From Micromonospora sonchi (GTDB taxonomy: Bacteria > Actinomycetota > Actinomycetes > Mycobacteriales > Micromonosporaceae): a stretch of DNA of 64,000 nucleotides. Of this stretch, positions 53,596 through 62,430 are shown piece by piece; the stretch's first letter is position 1, and each line of letters begins with the position of its first letter. The position numbers and the translations under genes are program-made. Below the pieces are notes generated by a model. It saw only the letters and a program-made list of their open reading frames with translations. It was not told the origin of the DNA and searched no databases. The stretch covers positions 310,001-374,000 of the forward strand of contig NZ_BMNB01000001.1 in assembly GCF_014646235.1 (NCBI RefSeq). Reading direction: 5' to 3'.

Positions 53596-54809
53596 CTCGT
53601 CAACTCCTCCAGCACCTTCGCCAGGGCGGTCACCCCGGCGACGCAGTCGGCGTCGGTGGCCGACTCGGCGGGGGAGTGCGACACCCCGGTCGGGTTGCGG
53701 ACGAAGAGCATCGCCGTGGGTACGTGTGCCGCGAGCACCCCCGCGTCGTGCCCCGCCCCGGTGGGCAGCACCGGTGCGTCCAGCAGCCGCGCCAGCCGGT
53801 CGGCCAGCCCTCCGTCGAACGCCACCAGCGGGGTCGCCGACTCCTCGGTCAGCGTGACCCGCGTGCCGTCGCGGCGGGCCCGCTCGACGACCTTGGCGCG
53901 TACCGCCTCGACCAGCTCGGCCAGCGTCTCCGGCTCGGCGGCCCGGGCGTCCAGCCAGCCGGTCACCCGGGACGGGATCGCGTTGGTCGCGTTCGGTTCC
54001 ACGGCCACCCGGGCCACTGTGGCGTGGGCGTCGCGCAGCCGGGCCTCCTTGTTCGCGGCGAGCACGGTGAACGCGTACGTCAGCATGGGGTCGCGGCGGT
54101 CGGCCATCCGGGTCGTACCGGCGTGGTTGCCTTCGCCGGTGAAGTCGAGGCGCCAACGTCCGTGCGGCCAGATCGCGCTGGCCACCGCGACCGGCGCGGT
54201 CTGGTCGACCAGCGCGCGGCCCTGCTCGACGTGCAGCTCCACGAAGGCGGCGATCCGGCCGAGCAGCGCCGGGTCGGCCCCCGCCGGTCGGGCGCCCAGC
54301 GCCTCGGCGAAGCTCACCCCGGCCGCGTCGCGCAACGCGCCCGCGCGGGCGGCGTCGAGCTGCCCGGTGAGCAGCCGCGACCCCAGACACGGTACGCCGA
54401 ACCGGGCCCCCTCCTCCTCGACGAACGCGCCGACGGCCAGCGGACGGGCTGGCGACACGCCGGCCGCGCGCAGTTCGTCGACGGCCAGCCAGGCGCTGAC
54501 GATGCCCAGCGGCCCGTCGTACGCCCCGCCGTGCGGCACCGAGTCGAAGTGGCTGCCGGTCAGCACCGCGTTGCCGGCCTCCGGGTCGCCCCACCAGGCG
54601 AACAGGTTGCCGTTGCCGTCCTCGGCGACCGGCATGTCCCGCGCGTCGGCCTGCTTTCGGAACCACTCCCGCAGCCGCAGCTCCGGCTCGGTCAGCGCGT
54701 ACCGCAGGTAGCCGCCGCTGTGCTCGTCGCGTCCGATCGGCGCGATCTCGTCCCAGAGCTGACGGAACCTGTTAAAAAGGGGCCCTTCCTCTACCGTATG
54801 CGTTAACAA
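53592..54809 (-). CDS. M20-family amidohydrolase (allantoate amidohydrolase-like)
   Basis: 405 aa from a TTG at 54809. TGSHFDSVPHGGAYDGPLGI, VEEEGARFGVPCLGSRLL, ELHVEQGRAL, GEGNHAGTTRM and GAGHDAGVLA, HSPAES match Zn/Mn-dependent N-carbamoyl/allantoate amidohydrolases. No HutG deformylase is in the operon, so this enzyme may hydrolyse N-formylglutamate. No ATG or GTG precedes the conserved RFRQLWDEIAPIGR. The TTG and its AAGGAAGGGG box both lie in the GTTAAG repeat inserted at 54771-54821, so the repeat seems to have replaced the original start. Start uncertain. Confidence 0.85.
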   Translation of the reverse strand: MLTHTVEEGPLFNRFRQLWDEIAPIGRDEHSGGYLRYALTEPELRLREWFRKQADARDMPVAEDGNGNLFAWWGDPEAGNAVLTGSHFDSVPHGGAYDGPLGIVSAWLAVDELRAAGVSPARPLAVGAFVEEEGARFGVPCLGSRLLTGQLDAARAGALRDAAGVSFAEALGARPAGADPALLGRIAAFVELHVEQGRALVDQTAPVAVASAIWPHGRWRLDFTGEGNHAGTTRMADRRDPMLTYAFTVLAANKEARLRDAHATVARVAVEPNATNAIPSRVTGWLDARAAEPETLAELVEAVRAKVVERARRDGTRVTLTEESATPLVAFDGGLADRLARLLDAPVLPTGAGHDAGVLAAHVPTAMLFVRNPTGVSHSPAESATDADCVAGVTALAKVLEELTR

Positions 54810-54821
54810 GGGGCCCTTCCT
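54771..54821. repeat. GTTAAGAAGGGGCCCTTCCT-type repeat pair, copy 2
   Basis: GTTAAAAAGGGGCCCTTCCT (54771-54790) and GTTAACAAGGGGCCCTTCCT (54802-54821), 11 nt apart as in the copy at 30541. It lies exactly between hutU and the amidohydrolase gene, gives hutU the first base pairs of its TAA stop and gives the next gene its TTG start and ribosome binding site. Confidence 0.85.
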
Positions 54822-56509
54822 TACTTCGCCATCGGGATGCGGACGTCGGTGTGCGGGGTGGGGTAGCCGGCGTCGACGTGCCGGATCACACCCATCGCCG
54901 GGTCGTTGGTGAGCACCCGCTCGATCTTCTGCCCGGCCAGCGGGGTGCCGTCGGCGACGCAGACCTGGCCGGCGTGGATGGAGCGGCCGATGCCGACGCC
55001 GCCGCCGTGGTGGATGGACACCCAGGACGCGCCGCTGGCGGTGTTCACCAGCGCGTTGAGCAGCGGCCAGTCGGCGATCGCGTCGGAGCCGTCGGCCATC
55101 GCCTCGGTCTCCCGGTACGGGCTGGCCACGCTGCCGCAGTCCAGGTGGTCCCGGCCGATCACCACCGGCGCGCTCAGCTCGCCTGCGGCGACCATCTCGT
55201 TGAACCGTACGCCCGCCTTGTCGCGCTCGCCGTAGCCGAGCCAGCAGATCCGGGCCGGCAGGCCCTGGAAGGCGACCCGCTCGCCGGCCAGCCGGATCCA
55301 GCGGGCGAGGGACTCGTTCTCCGGAAACAGGTCGAGGATCGCCCGGTCGGTGGCAGCGATGTCGGCCGGGTCGCCGGAGAGCGCCGCCCACCGGAACGGG
55401 CCCTTGCCCTCGCAGAACAGCGGCCGGATGTACGCCGGCACGAAGCCGGGGAAGTCGAACGCCCGCTCGTACCCGCCGAGGCGGGCCTCGCCCCGGATCG
55501 AGTTGCCGTAGTCGAAGACCTCGGCGCCAGCGTCCAGGAAGCCCACCATCGCCTCGACGTGTCTCGCCATCGATGCCCGGGCCCGGTCGGTGAACTCGGC
55601 CGGCCTGGCCTTCGCGTAGTCGCGGGCGTCGGCCAGCTCCACCCCGTCCGGCAGGTACGACAGCGGGTCGTGCGCGCTGGTCTGGTCGGTGACGACGTCG
55701 ACCGGTACGCCCCGGCGCAGCAGCTCGGGGAAGACGGTGGCGGCGTTGCCGACCACGCCGACGCTGAGCGCCCGACCGTCCCGCTTCGCCGCGAGGACCC
55801 GCTCGACCGCGTCGTCCAGGCTGTCGGCGATCTCGTCCAGGTACCGGTCGTGCACCCGGCGCTCCAGCCGGGACCGGTCCACGTCCACGATCAGGCAGGC
55901 GCCGCCGTTCATGGTCACCGCGAGGGGCTGCGCCCCACCCATCCCGCCACAGCCGGCGGTCAGCGTCAGCGTGCCGGCGAGGGTGTCGTTGCCGCCCGGC
56001 TGCCCGTCGCCGCGGGCGCCGGCGAGCTTGGCGGCCACCGCGGCGAACGTCTCGTAGGTGCCCTGGAGGATGCCCTGGGTGCCGATGTAGATCCACGAAC
56101 CGGCGGTCATCTGCCCGTACATGGTCAGGCCGAGCTGCTCCAGGCGGCGGAACTCCGGCCAGGTCGCCCAGTCGCCCACCAGGTTGGAGTTGGCCAGCAG
56201 CACCCGGGGTGCCCACTCGTGGGTGCGCAGCACGCCGACCGGACGGCCCGACTGCACCAGCATCGTCTCGTCGTCGCGCAGGTCGGTCAGCGTCCGCACC
56301 AGGGCGTGGTACGACGGCCAGTCCCGGGCCGCCTTCCCGGTGCCGCCGTAGACGACCAGGTCGTCGGGGCGCTCGGCGACCTCCGGGTCGAGGTTGTTCA
56401 TCAGCATCCGCAGCGCGGCCTCCTGCGGCCAGCCCCGGGCGCTGCGTTGCGAACCGCGCGCGGCCCGAATCGGCCCGGCGTCGTGGCCTGCCTGGTTGGC
56501 TTGCGTCAT
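54821..56509 (-). CDS. hutU: urocanate hydratase
   Basis: 562 aa, ATG 56509. [73 protein letters not shown] (NAD site) and CCGS-like [16 protein letters not shown] are the urocanase signatures. Converts urocanate to imidazolonepropionate using NAD as electrophile. Starts 13 nt after the RpiR gene. Confidence 0.95.
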   Translation of the reverse strand: MTQANQAGHDAGPIRAARGSQRSARGWPQEAALRMLMNNLDPEVAERPDDLVVYGGTGKAARDWPSYHALVRTLTDLRDDETMLVQSGRPVGVLRTHEWAPRVLLANSNLVGDWATWPEFRRLEQLGLTMYGQMTAGSWIYIGTQGILQGTYETFAAVAAKLAGARGDGQPGGNDTLAGTLTLTAGCGGMGGAQPLAVTMNGGACLIVDVDRSRLERRVHDRYLDEIADSLDDAVERVLAAKRDGRALSVGVVGNAATVFPELLRRGVPVDVVTDQTSAHDPLSYLPDGVELADARDYAKARPAEFTDRARASMARHVEAMVGFLDAGAEVFDYGNSIRGEARLGGYERAFDFPGFVPAYIRPLFCEGKGPFRWAALSGDPADIAATDRAILDLFPENESLARWIRLAGERVAFQGLPARICWLGYGERDKAGVRFNEMVAAGELSAPVVIGRDHLDCGSVASPYRETEAMADGSDAIADWPLLNALVNTASGASWVSIHHGGGVGIGRSIHAGQVCVADGTPLAGQKIERVLTNDPAMGVIRHVDAGYPTPHTDVRIPMAK

Positions 56510-56522
56510 CGTGGGTTTCCTC

Positions 56523-57362
56523 CTAACCGAGGAACAACTGTCGACGGGCGGCCGAGGCTTCGAACGCCTCCAGTCGTCGTTGGGTGTCGGCCGGCGCGGC
56601 GTCGCAGATCGCCTGGAGCAGCACCATGGCCAGGGTCATCGGGGCGGTGTGCAGGTCGAAGACGAGTTGCGCGCCGACCGCGGCCGGCAGCACCACGTCG
56701 GCGTGTTCGGTCGCCGGGCTGACCGGCGAGTCGGTGATCGCGATCACGGTGAGGCCAGCGGCGCGGGCCTCATCCAGCGCGTCCAGCGTCTCCCGGGGGT
56801 AGCGGGGCAGCACGAAGGCGAGCAGCGCTTGCGCCCCGGCCGCGGCGGCCTGCTCCAGCCGGTCGGTGAGCAGGCTGCCCCCGTCATCGAGCACCCGCAC
56901 GTCCGGGTGCACCTTGGCGGCGAAGTAGGCGAAGTACGCGGCCAGTGGCGCGGCGGCGCGCAGGCCGAGCACCGGCAGCGGGCGGCTGGCGGCCAGCAGC
57001 CGCCCGGTCTCGGCGATCCGCTCCCGGTCGGCGAGCTGCTCGGCCAGCCGGTCCAGGTTGCCGATCTCGGCGCGTACCGCCTGCTGGAGTTCGTTGCCGA
57101 CGGCGGTCGGACCCGGTGCGGCGGCGGTCAGCTCGCGCAGCCGGCGGCGCAGTGCGGGATAGCCGTCGTGGCCCAGCGCCACCGCGAACCGGGTGACCGA
57201 CGGCTGGCTGACCCCGGCCAGCTCGGCGACCTCGGCGGCGGAGAGGTAGCCGACGGCGGGAGCGTGCCGCACCAGGCAGTGCGCGATGCGGCGCTGCGTC
57301 GGGGTGAGCCGCACCCCGTCGAACAGGCCGACGACCCGCTCCGTCGCAGCTCCGTCATTCAC
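56523..57362 (-). CDS. RpiR-family transcriptional regulator of the hut operon
   Basis: 279 aa. N-terminal RpiR HTH (about 18-80: [46 protein letters not shown]) and a SIS sugar-isomerase-like domain (about 120-260: [41 protein letters not shown]) that binds the ligand. GTG 57362 lies 6 nt after a -10 box, so leaderless. A TGAAAACTTTCA palindrome lies between its -35 and -10. First gene of the operon, so it probably represses itself and hutU-hutH; urocanate or a related acid may be the inducer, though this is not shown. Confidence 0.9.
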   Translation of the reverse strand: MNDGAATERVVGLFDGVRLTPTQRRIAHCLVRHAPAVGYLSAAEVAELAGVSQPSVTRFAVALGHDGYPALRRRLRELTAAAPGPTAVGNELQQAVRAEIGNLDRLAEQLADRERIAETGRLLAASRPLPVLGLRAAAPLAAYFAYFAAKVHPDVRVLDDGGSLLTDRLEQAAAAGAQALLAFVLPRYPRETLDALDEARAAGLTVIAITDSPVSPATEHADVVLPAAVGAQLVFDLHTAPMTLAMVLLQAICDAAPADTQRRLEAFEASAARRQLFLG

Positions 57363-57368
57363 CCTTTG

Positions 57369-57398
57369 ACTCTATGCATGAAAACTTTCATCGGGCAA
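57369..57398 (-). promoter_or_regulatory. hut promoter with RpiR operator
   Basis: Minus strand: TTGCCC (57393-57398), 18-nt spacer, TAGAGT (57369-57374). TGAAAGTTTTCA (57379-57390), arms TGAAA/TTTCA, sits in the spacer, a classic repressor position. Confidence 0.65.
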
Positions 57399-57534
57399 GA
57401 CGTTGCATGACTCCACTGTGGAATTTGCTGAGCTGCGAATTCGTGGCGGCTACCGGGAGTGCGGGGGTCGGCGGTCCGGGTGACGTGCGGTGCCTCGGTA
57501 GGATCCGCACGGCGGTCGAGCAGAGGAGTTGTGC

Positions 57535-58803
57535 ATGCAGCCGGACGGCCCCTACCGGTACACCCACCTGCTGGGCGGGTCGCCGGTCGGCAAAGCGTGG
57601 GCGGCGCTCGACCAGCAGGGTCGCTTTGTGACGGTGGCCATCCTGGACGCCACTGTGGCGGCCACCGAAGGCTGGCGGGACGCGTTCGCCGGGATAGTCA
57701 ACTCTCTCGCGCAGACGCCGGGCGGCCCTTCCTTCGTGTACGCCGACTTCTCCGCCGCCGAACCCTGGGTGGCGTACCCGGCCGAGGCGGGCCCGGCGGC
57801 CGAGAAGCTCTTCCAGGCGCTGGGGGTGGAGTACACCCCCGCCCCGGATTCCGGCGTCCCCGTCTCCGGTTCGCCAGCTTCCGGTCCGCCCGTCTCCGGG
57901 GCGCCGGCTTCCGGCTTGCCCGTCTCCGGGACGCCGGCTTCCGGTCCGCCCGAGGCCGCCTCCGGAGCGCCGATGCCGATCTCGGGTGCCCCGGCCTCGC
58001 CCGCCACGGCCTGGCAGCCGTCCCCGATCTCCGCCGCGCCGCAGTCGCCGAGCCCCCAGCCCACGCCGGCAGATCCCTTCTCCGCACAGACACCGCGGAT
58101 CGTCCCGTCCACGCCACGCCGACGTCACCCCCCACTGTGGATCACCATCGTCGCGCTGGTCGTGGTGGTGGCGAGCATCGGCGGGGTGGCGGCCTGGGCG
58201 CTGTCGGACGACAGCGACCAGCCACCGGGCACGCCGAGCGGGGTCGCGACCGTCGCACCGCCGGTCCTGCCGACGGCACCCCCGCAGTCACCCGGAGTCG
58301 AGCCGCCGAAGCCCGGCGCGTGGCCGACCCAGTGGCCGAAGTTCACCGAACTGGACGAGGTGCAGACGCTGACCGACCTCGAGGGGGTTGGTTTCCCGGT
58401 CAAGGTGCCGGCCGGCTGGCAGTGCACGCTCGCCGCCCGGGCCGACGGGTACGTCAAGTACAACTGCGGCAACTCGACCCCCGGCCAGCCGGCGACCGGC
58501 GGCGAGTTGATCGTGCGGGACTGCCCCGAGCCGTGCAACACCCAGTGGCAGAACGCCATGCGCGCGGTCGAGGAGGCCTGGGGCGCCCAGTGGATCCGCA
58601 GCGGCGAGTACGCCAGCTACGCCGAGCAGATCATCGAGGTCGACGGCGAGCAGCGGCACGGCCTGATCGTGGTCGCCTACTTCCGTAGTGGCGAGGCTTC
58701 GCTGGTCAACCGCCAGGTCGTGATCCGGATGACCGCGCCTGTGCCGGAGGCCTACCAACTGCGCCGTTTAGCCGGCTACATCCGGGACGTGGTCGTCTTC
58801 TGA
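57535..58803 (+). CDS. membrane protein with kinase-like N-terminal fragment and repeat linker
   Basis: 422 aa, ATG 57535 with AGAGGAG upstream. The first 95 residues (YRYTHLLGGSPVGKAWAALDQQGRFVTVAILD) resemble a Ser/Thr kinase N-lobe start but lack the catalytic lobe. A Pro/Ser/Gly linker (about 100-195) has PVSGxPASG units; one TM helix (about 201-221, ITIVALVVVVASIGGVAAWAL) precedes an extracellular domain of about 170 residues with four cysteines (FPVKVPAGWQCTLAARADGYVKYNCG). The stop overlaps the first glycosyltransferase by one base, so it may be co-transcribed with the polysaccharide cluster. Function unknown. Confidence 0.75.
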   Translation: MQPDGPYRYTHLLGGSPVGKAWAALDQQGRFVTVAILDATVAATEGWRDAFAGIVNSLAQTPGGPSFVYADFSAAEPWVAYPAEAGPAAEKLFQALGVEYTPAPDSGVPVSGSPASGPPVSGAPASGLPVSGTPASGPPEAASGAPMPISGAPASPATAWQPSPISAAPQSPSPQPTPADPFSAQTPRIVPSTPRRRHPPLWITIVALVVVVASIGGVAAWALSDDSDQPPGTPSGVATVAPPVLPTAPPQSPGVEPPKPGAWPTQWPKFTELDEVQTLTDLEGVGFPVKVPAGWQCTLAARADGYVKYNCGNSTPGQPATGGELIVRDCPEPCNTQWQNAMRAVEEAWGAQWIRSGEYASYAEQIIEVDGEQRHGLIVVAYFRSGEASLVNRQVVIRMTAPVPEAYQLRRLAGYIRDVVVF

Positions 58804-59924
58804 TGAGCCTCACCTCGTCCGCGCCCGGTTCGGCCGTTCGGCCGCTCGCCGACCGCTCCGTCGCGCTGGTCCACGAGTGGTTCGGCGCCACCGGTGGTTC
58901 CGAGCAGGTCTTCCTGAGCATGGCCGAGGTCGTGCCGCACGCGGATCGCTTCGTGCTCTGGAAGGAAGACGACGCGACGGTGGACCGCGAGATCCAGGAA
59001 TCCTGGCTGGCCAGCACCCCGTTGCGGCGGAGCAAGGCGCTCGCGCTGCCGCTGATGCCACTGGCCTGGCGGACGCTCACCCGCGCGAGCTACGACACCG
59101 TCATCTCATCGAGTCACGCCTTCGCGCACACCGTCAAGGTCGGTGACCCCGGCCGGACCCGCCATCTGAGCTACGTGCACTCGCCCGCCCGCTACGTGTG
59201 GAGCCCGGAACTGGATCAGCGGGGCGCCAACCCGATACTCGCGCCGATGCGCGCCGTGCTCCAGGCTGCCGACAAACGGTTGAGCCGGCACGTGCACGGC
59301 TACGCGGCGAACTCCCGGGAGGTGCAGGGTCGGATTCGCCGCTGCTGGGGCCGCGACGCCCGGGTGATCAATCCGCCGGTGGAGGTGGACTACTTCCGGG
59401 CCGCTCCCGAGCAGGTACGCGACCAGGACCGCCGCTATCTGCTGGGCGTCGGCCGCTGGATCCCGTACAAGAACTTCGACCTGATGATCGAGATCGCTGC
59501 GGCGGCGCGGCTGCCGCTGGTGATCGCCGGCGGCGGGCCGGAGGAGGCGCACCTGCGCCGGCTGGCCAACCGCGTCGACGTGCCGGTCGAGTTCGAGTTC
59601 CGGCCGTCCAAGGAGCGGCTACGCGAACTGTACTGGGGTGCGATCGCGCTGCTCTACCCGGCGTTCGAGGACTTCGGCATCATCCCGGTGGAGGCGCAGG
59701 CTTGCGGCACGCCGGTGGTGGGTTGGGCCCGCGGCGGGCTGTTGGAGACGGTGGTGACGGGCGAGACCGGCTTCCTGCTCGACAGCACCGACCCGGCCGC
59801 CTATGTGGACGCCGTCCGGCAGGCGGCGCGGCTGTCCGGCGCGGCGGCCCTGGCCAACGCCCAACGCTTCACTCCGCAGACCTTCCAGGCCAACATCGCC
59901 GCCTGGCTGACCGACGAGGGTTGA
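58803..59924 (+). CDS. GT4 family glycosyltransferase (WbaZ-like)
   Basis: 373 aa. ALVHEWFGATGGSEQVFLSM (acceptor domain start), SSSHAFAHTV, SYVHSPARYVWSPE, GVGRWIPYKNFDLMIEIA and the donor-site FEDFGIIPVEAQACGTPVVGWARGG with E-x7-E-like glutamates. Uses a nucleotide sugar to extend a lipid-linked or surface glycan in the cytoplasm. First of five consecutive glycosyltransferases; donor sugar unknown. Confidence 0.92.
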   Translation: MSLTSSAPGSAVRPLADRSVALVHEWFGATGGSEQVFLSMAEVVPHADRFVLWKEDDATVDREIQESWLASTPLRRSKALALPLMPLAWRTLTRASYDTVISSSHAFAHTVKVGDPGRTRHLSYVHSPARYVWSPELDQRGANPILAPMRAVLQAADKRLSRHVHGYAANSREVQGRIRRCWGRDARVINPPVEVDYFRAAPEQVRDQDRRYLLGVGRWIPYKNFDLMIEIAAAARLPLVIAGGGPEEAHLRRLANRVDVPVEFEFRPSKERLRELYWGAIALLYPAFEDFGIIPVEAQACGTPVVGWARGGLLETVVTGETGFLLDSTDPAAYVDAVRQAARLSGAAALANAQRFTPQTFQANIAAWLTDEG

Positions 59925-60007
59925 CCGACCGGACAGCGGCTGGCACCCGCCTGCTGTCTCCCTTAGTGTTGCGCGGGGCTCACCACCCAGCGAGCTGGAG
60001 ATGACCT

Positions 60008-61219
60008 ATGGTGACGGCGCTGCCGCAGCAGGCTCGACCCGATGACGTTCCGGTGCCTGACGTCCTGGTGCTGGGCACCGCCGAGTGGGACTCCCCGATC
60101 GCGACCAACCAGCACTACGTCACCCGGGAGCTGGCGCGTACCGCGAACGTGACGTTCGTCGAGTCGTTGGGCCTGCGCCGACCCAAGCTCCGGCGCGACG
60201 ACGTCCTCCGGATGGCCGCGCGGGCGCGTCGGGCGTTCGGCGACCGGCACGAAAACTCGGCGCACCGCCCCCGGCCGGCCGGTTCGCGGATCGTGTCGCC
60301 GCTCGTGCTGCCGGTGCACCGGGCGCCGACGCGCCCGATCAACCGGGCCCTGCTACGACGTGCCACCAGTGACTGGCTCGCCAGCCCACGTCCGCGCGTG
60401 CTCTGGACGTTCACCCCGGTCACGTACGGCCTGGAGGACTCGGCGGACGCGGTCATCTACCACTGCGTGGACCTGCTGGCGACCTTTCCCGGGGTGGACG
60501 GCGTCGCCGTGGGCCGCGGCGAGCGTTCCCTCGCGTCGCGTACCGCCGTCGCCATCGCCACCAGCAAGGCCGTCCAGGAGCATCTCGCCGCTGCCGGCTT
60601 CCCCCGGATCGAGCTGCTGCCGAACGTCGCGGACGTGTCCGTCTTCACGGCGGCCAGCAGGCCGCCATCGCAGCGCCGGCCCGCGGTCCTCTTCTCCGGG
60701 AACCTCACCGTCCACAAGCTCGACCTGCGCCTGCTCGAGTCGGTCGCCGCCGCCCTGCGCGGGCGGGGTGAGTTGCTGCTGGCCGGTCCGCTCGCGGCCG
60801 GTGGGGGCAGCTTCGACACCCAGCTGCGGCGGCTGGAGGAACTGGGTGCCCGCCACCTCGGTGTGCTCACACCCGCTCAGCTCGCCGAGGTCGCCGGCAC
60901 GTGCGCGGTGGGTCTCATTCCGTACGCCATCAACGACTACACACGCGGGGTCAGCCCGCTGAAGTGCTTCGAGTACCTCTCCTCCGGGCTGGCGGTGCTG
61001 AGCACCGGGCTGCCGGCGGTGGTCGAGCTGGCGCGCGCCAACCCGCACGTGACGGTTGCCGGGGTCGACGACTTCGCGGCCCGCCTGCTGGAGCTGATCG
61101 TGCCGGTCACCGACACCGTCCTGACCGACCGGATGACGAGCGCGGCGGAGCACGGCTGGCAGGGGCGCGGCGCGGTGCTGCGCACCCTGCTGGAGAGCGA
61201 GTTGGCCCGTGGGCGATAG
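60008..61219 (+). CDS. glycosyltransferase (TuaH-like)
   Basis: 403 aa, ATG 60008 after CTGGAGATG. DVLVLGTAEWDSPIATNQHYVTRELA, VIYHCVDLLATFPG, SKAVQEHLAAAGF, LLPNVADVSVF and CFEYLSSGLAVLSTGLPAVVELA fit the GT4-like TuaH/YpjH group. Begins 83 nt after the previous gene. Likely adds a sugar to the same polymer. Confidence 0.88.
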   Translation: MVTALPQQARPDDVPVPDVLVLGTAEWDSPIATNQHYVTRELARTANVTFVESLGLRRPKLRRDDVLRMAARARRAFGDRHENSAHRPRPAGSRIVSPLVLPVHRAPTRPINRALLRRATSDWLASPRPRVLWTFTPVTYGLEDSADAVIYHCVDLLATFPGVDGVAVGRGERSLASRTAVAIATSKAVQEHLAAAGFPRIELLPNVADVSVFTAASRPPSQRRPAVLFSGNLTVHKLDLRLLESVAAALRGRGELLLAGPLAAGGGSFDTQLRRLEELGARHLGVLTPAQLAEVAGTCAVGLIPYAINDYTRGVSPLKCFEYLSSGLAVLSTGLPAVVELARANPHVTVAGVDDFAARLLELIVPVTDTVLTDRMTSAAEHGWQGRGAVLRTLLESELARGR

Positions 61220-61275
61220 CGGACCATGACCGACGCTCGCCGACCGCGCGACGGTCGTACCCCGGAGTTGCGAAC

Positions 61276-62430
61276 ATGAATCGGGTCTTGTTGGTCACGG
61301 TGGAGCCGCCCTGGCCGGCGGAACACGGCGGGCGGATCCGTACCGCCCGGGTGGCGGAGGCGCTGAGCCGCCACGTCGACGTGCTGGTGGCGTTCCCCGA
61401 CCACGGCGTCCGACAACCGGATCCGCCGGTCGCGACCCGCCCGCTGTCCTGGTCGGCTCCGCCGGCCCGGCGGACCCGGGTCTCCGGCCGGCCCCACCTC
61501 GGTGGGCACTACCTGGCGCCGGTCGCCGACCAGCTCGACGCGCTCCGCGAGGAGTTCCGGCCCGATGCGGTCTACTGGTCCCACTCCTACCTGGCCGCGT
61601 GGGCACCGGCCGGGCTCCATCGGCTGCCGAACGTCGTCGAGTTCGCCAACATCGAGAGTCGTCGCCTGCGGACCCTGGTCACCTCCGGTCGGGGCTGGCA
61701 ACGGCTGGCCCGCCGGGTGGAGGCGGTCAAGGCCGGCCACTGGGAGCCACGGGTGGCGACCCGGGCCGCTCTCTGCGTCGCCCTCTCCCGACCCGACCTG
61801 GCCCTGCTGCGGGAGTGGACCAGCGATGTGGTGTTCGCCCCCAACGGGGTGAAGATCCGGCCGTACCATCCCTCGCCCCCGGACGGGTACGTCCTCGCGC
61901 TGGCGTCCTACGACTACGAGCCGAACGTGTCGGCGCTGCGGGCGCTGGTGCGGACCGTCTGGCCGCTGGTGCGTGCCGAGTCGCCCGAGGCCAGGCTGAT
62001 GATCGCCGGGCGGCGCAGCGAGGCGCTGGCCCCGGAGTTCGCCGCCGTCGCCGGGGTCACCGTCCTCGGCACGCTCGACGACGTGTCGGCGGCGTACGCG
62101 AACGCCGCGGTGACCGTCGCTCCCGCCACCACCGGCGGCGGAGCCCAGCTGAAACTCACCGAGTCGATGTCGCGGGGGCGGTCCGTGGTGATGAGCCCCT
62201 TCGCTGTGCAGGGGCTTCCGGACGCCGTACGGGATGTCGACGCCTACTGGGTGGGGGAGGACCCGCGCTCCTTCGCGAAGGCGGTTGTCGACGCGTTGCG
62301 AAACCCGCCCGCCCGGCACGTGCGGGAGCACACCGGCTGGCAGTGCTGCTCGGCGCTCGACTGGTCCCGGACGGTCGGCGCGGCGGTCGGCGCGGTGGCC
62401 GACCTCGCCGGTCGGCGGGCAGCATGCTGA
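61276..62430 (+). CDS. glycosyltransferase family 4
   Basis: 384 aa, ATG 61276. LLVTVEPPWPAEHGGRIRTARVAEAL, NVVEFANIESRRLRTL, PNGVKIRPYHPSP, LASYDYEPNVSALRALVRTVWPLV, VTVAPATTGGGAQLKLTESMSRGRSVVMSPFAVQGL. Complete GT-B enzyme. The open frame extends further upstream antisense to nothing useful; the ATG matches the family start. Its stop overlaps the next gene. Confidence 0.9.
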   Translation: MNRVLLVTVEPPWPAEHGGRIRTARVAEALSRHVDVLVAFPDHGVRQPDPPVATRPLSWSAPPARRTRVSGRPHLGGHYLAPVADQLDALREEFRPDAVYWSHSYLAAWAPAGLHRLPNVVEFANIESRRLRTLVTSGRGWQRLARRVEAVKAGHWEPRVATRAALCVALSRPDLALLREWTSDVVFAPNGVKIRPYHPSPPDGYVLALASYDYEPNVSALRALVRTVWPLVRAESPEARLMIAGRRSEALAPEFAAVAGVTVLGTLDDVSAAYANAAVTVAPATTGGGAQLKLTESMSRGRSVVMSPFAVQGLPDAVRDVDAYWVGEDPRSFAKAVVDALRNPPARHVREHTGWQCCSALDWSRTVGAAVGAVADLAGRRAAC

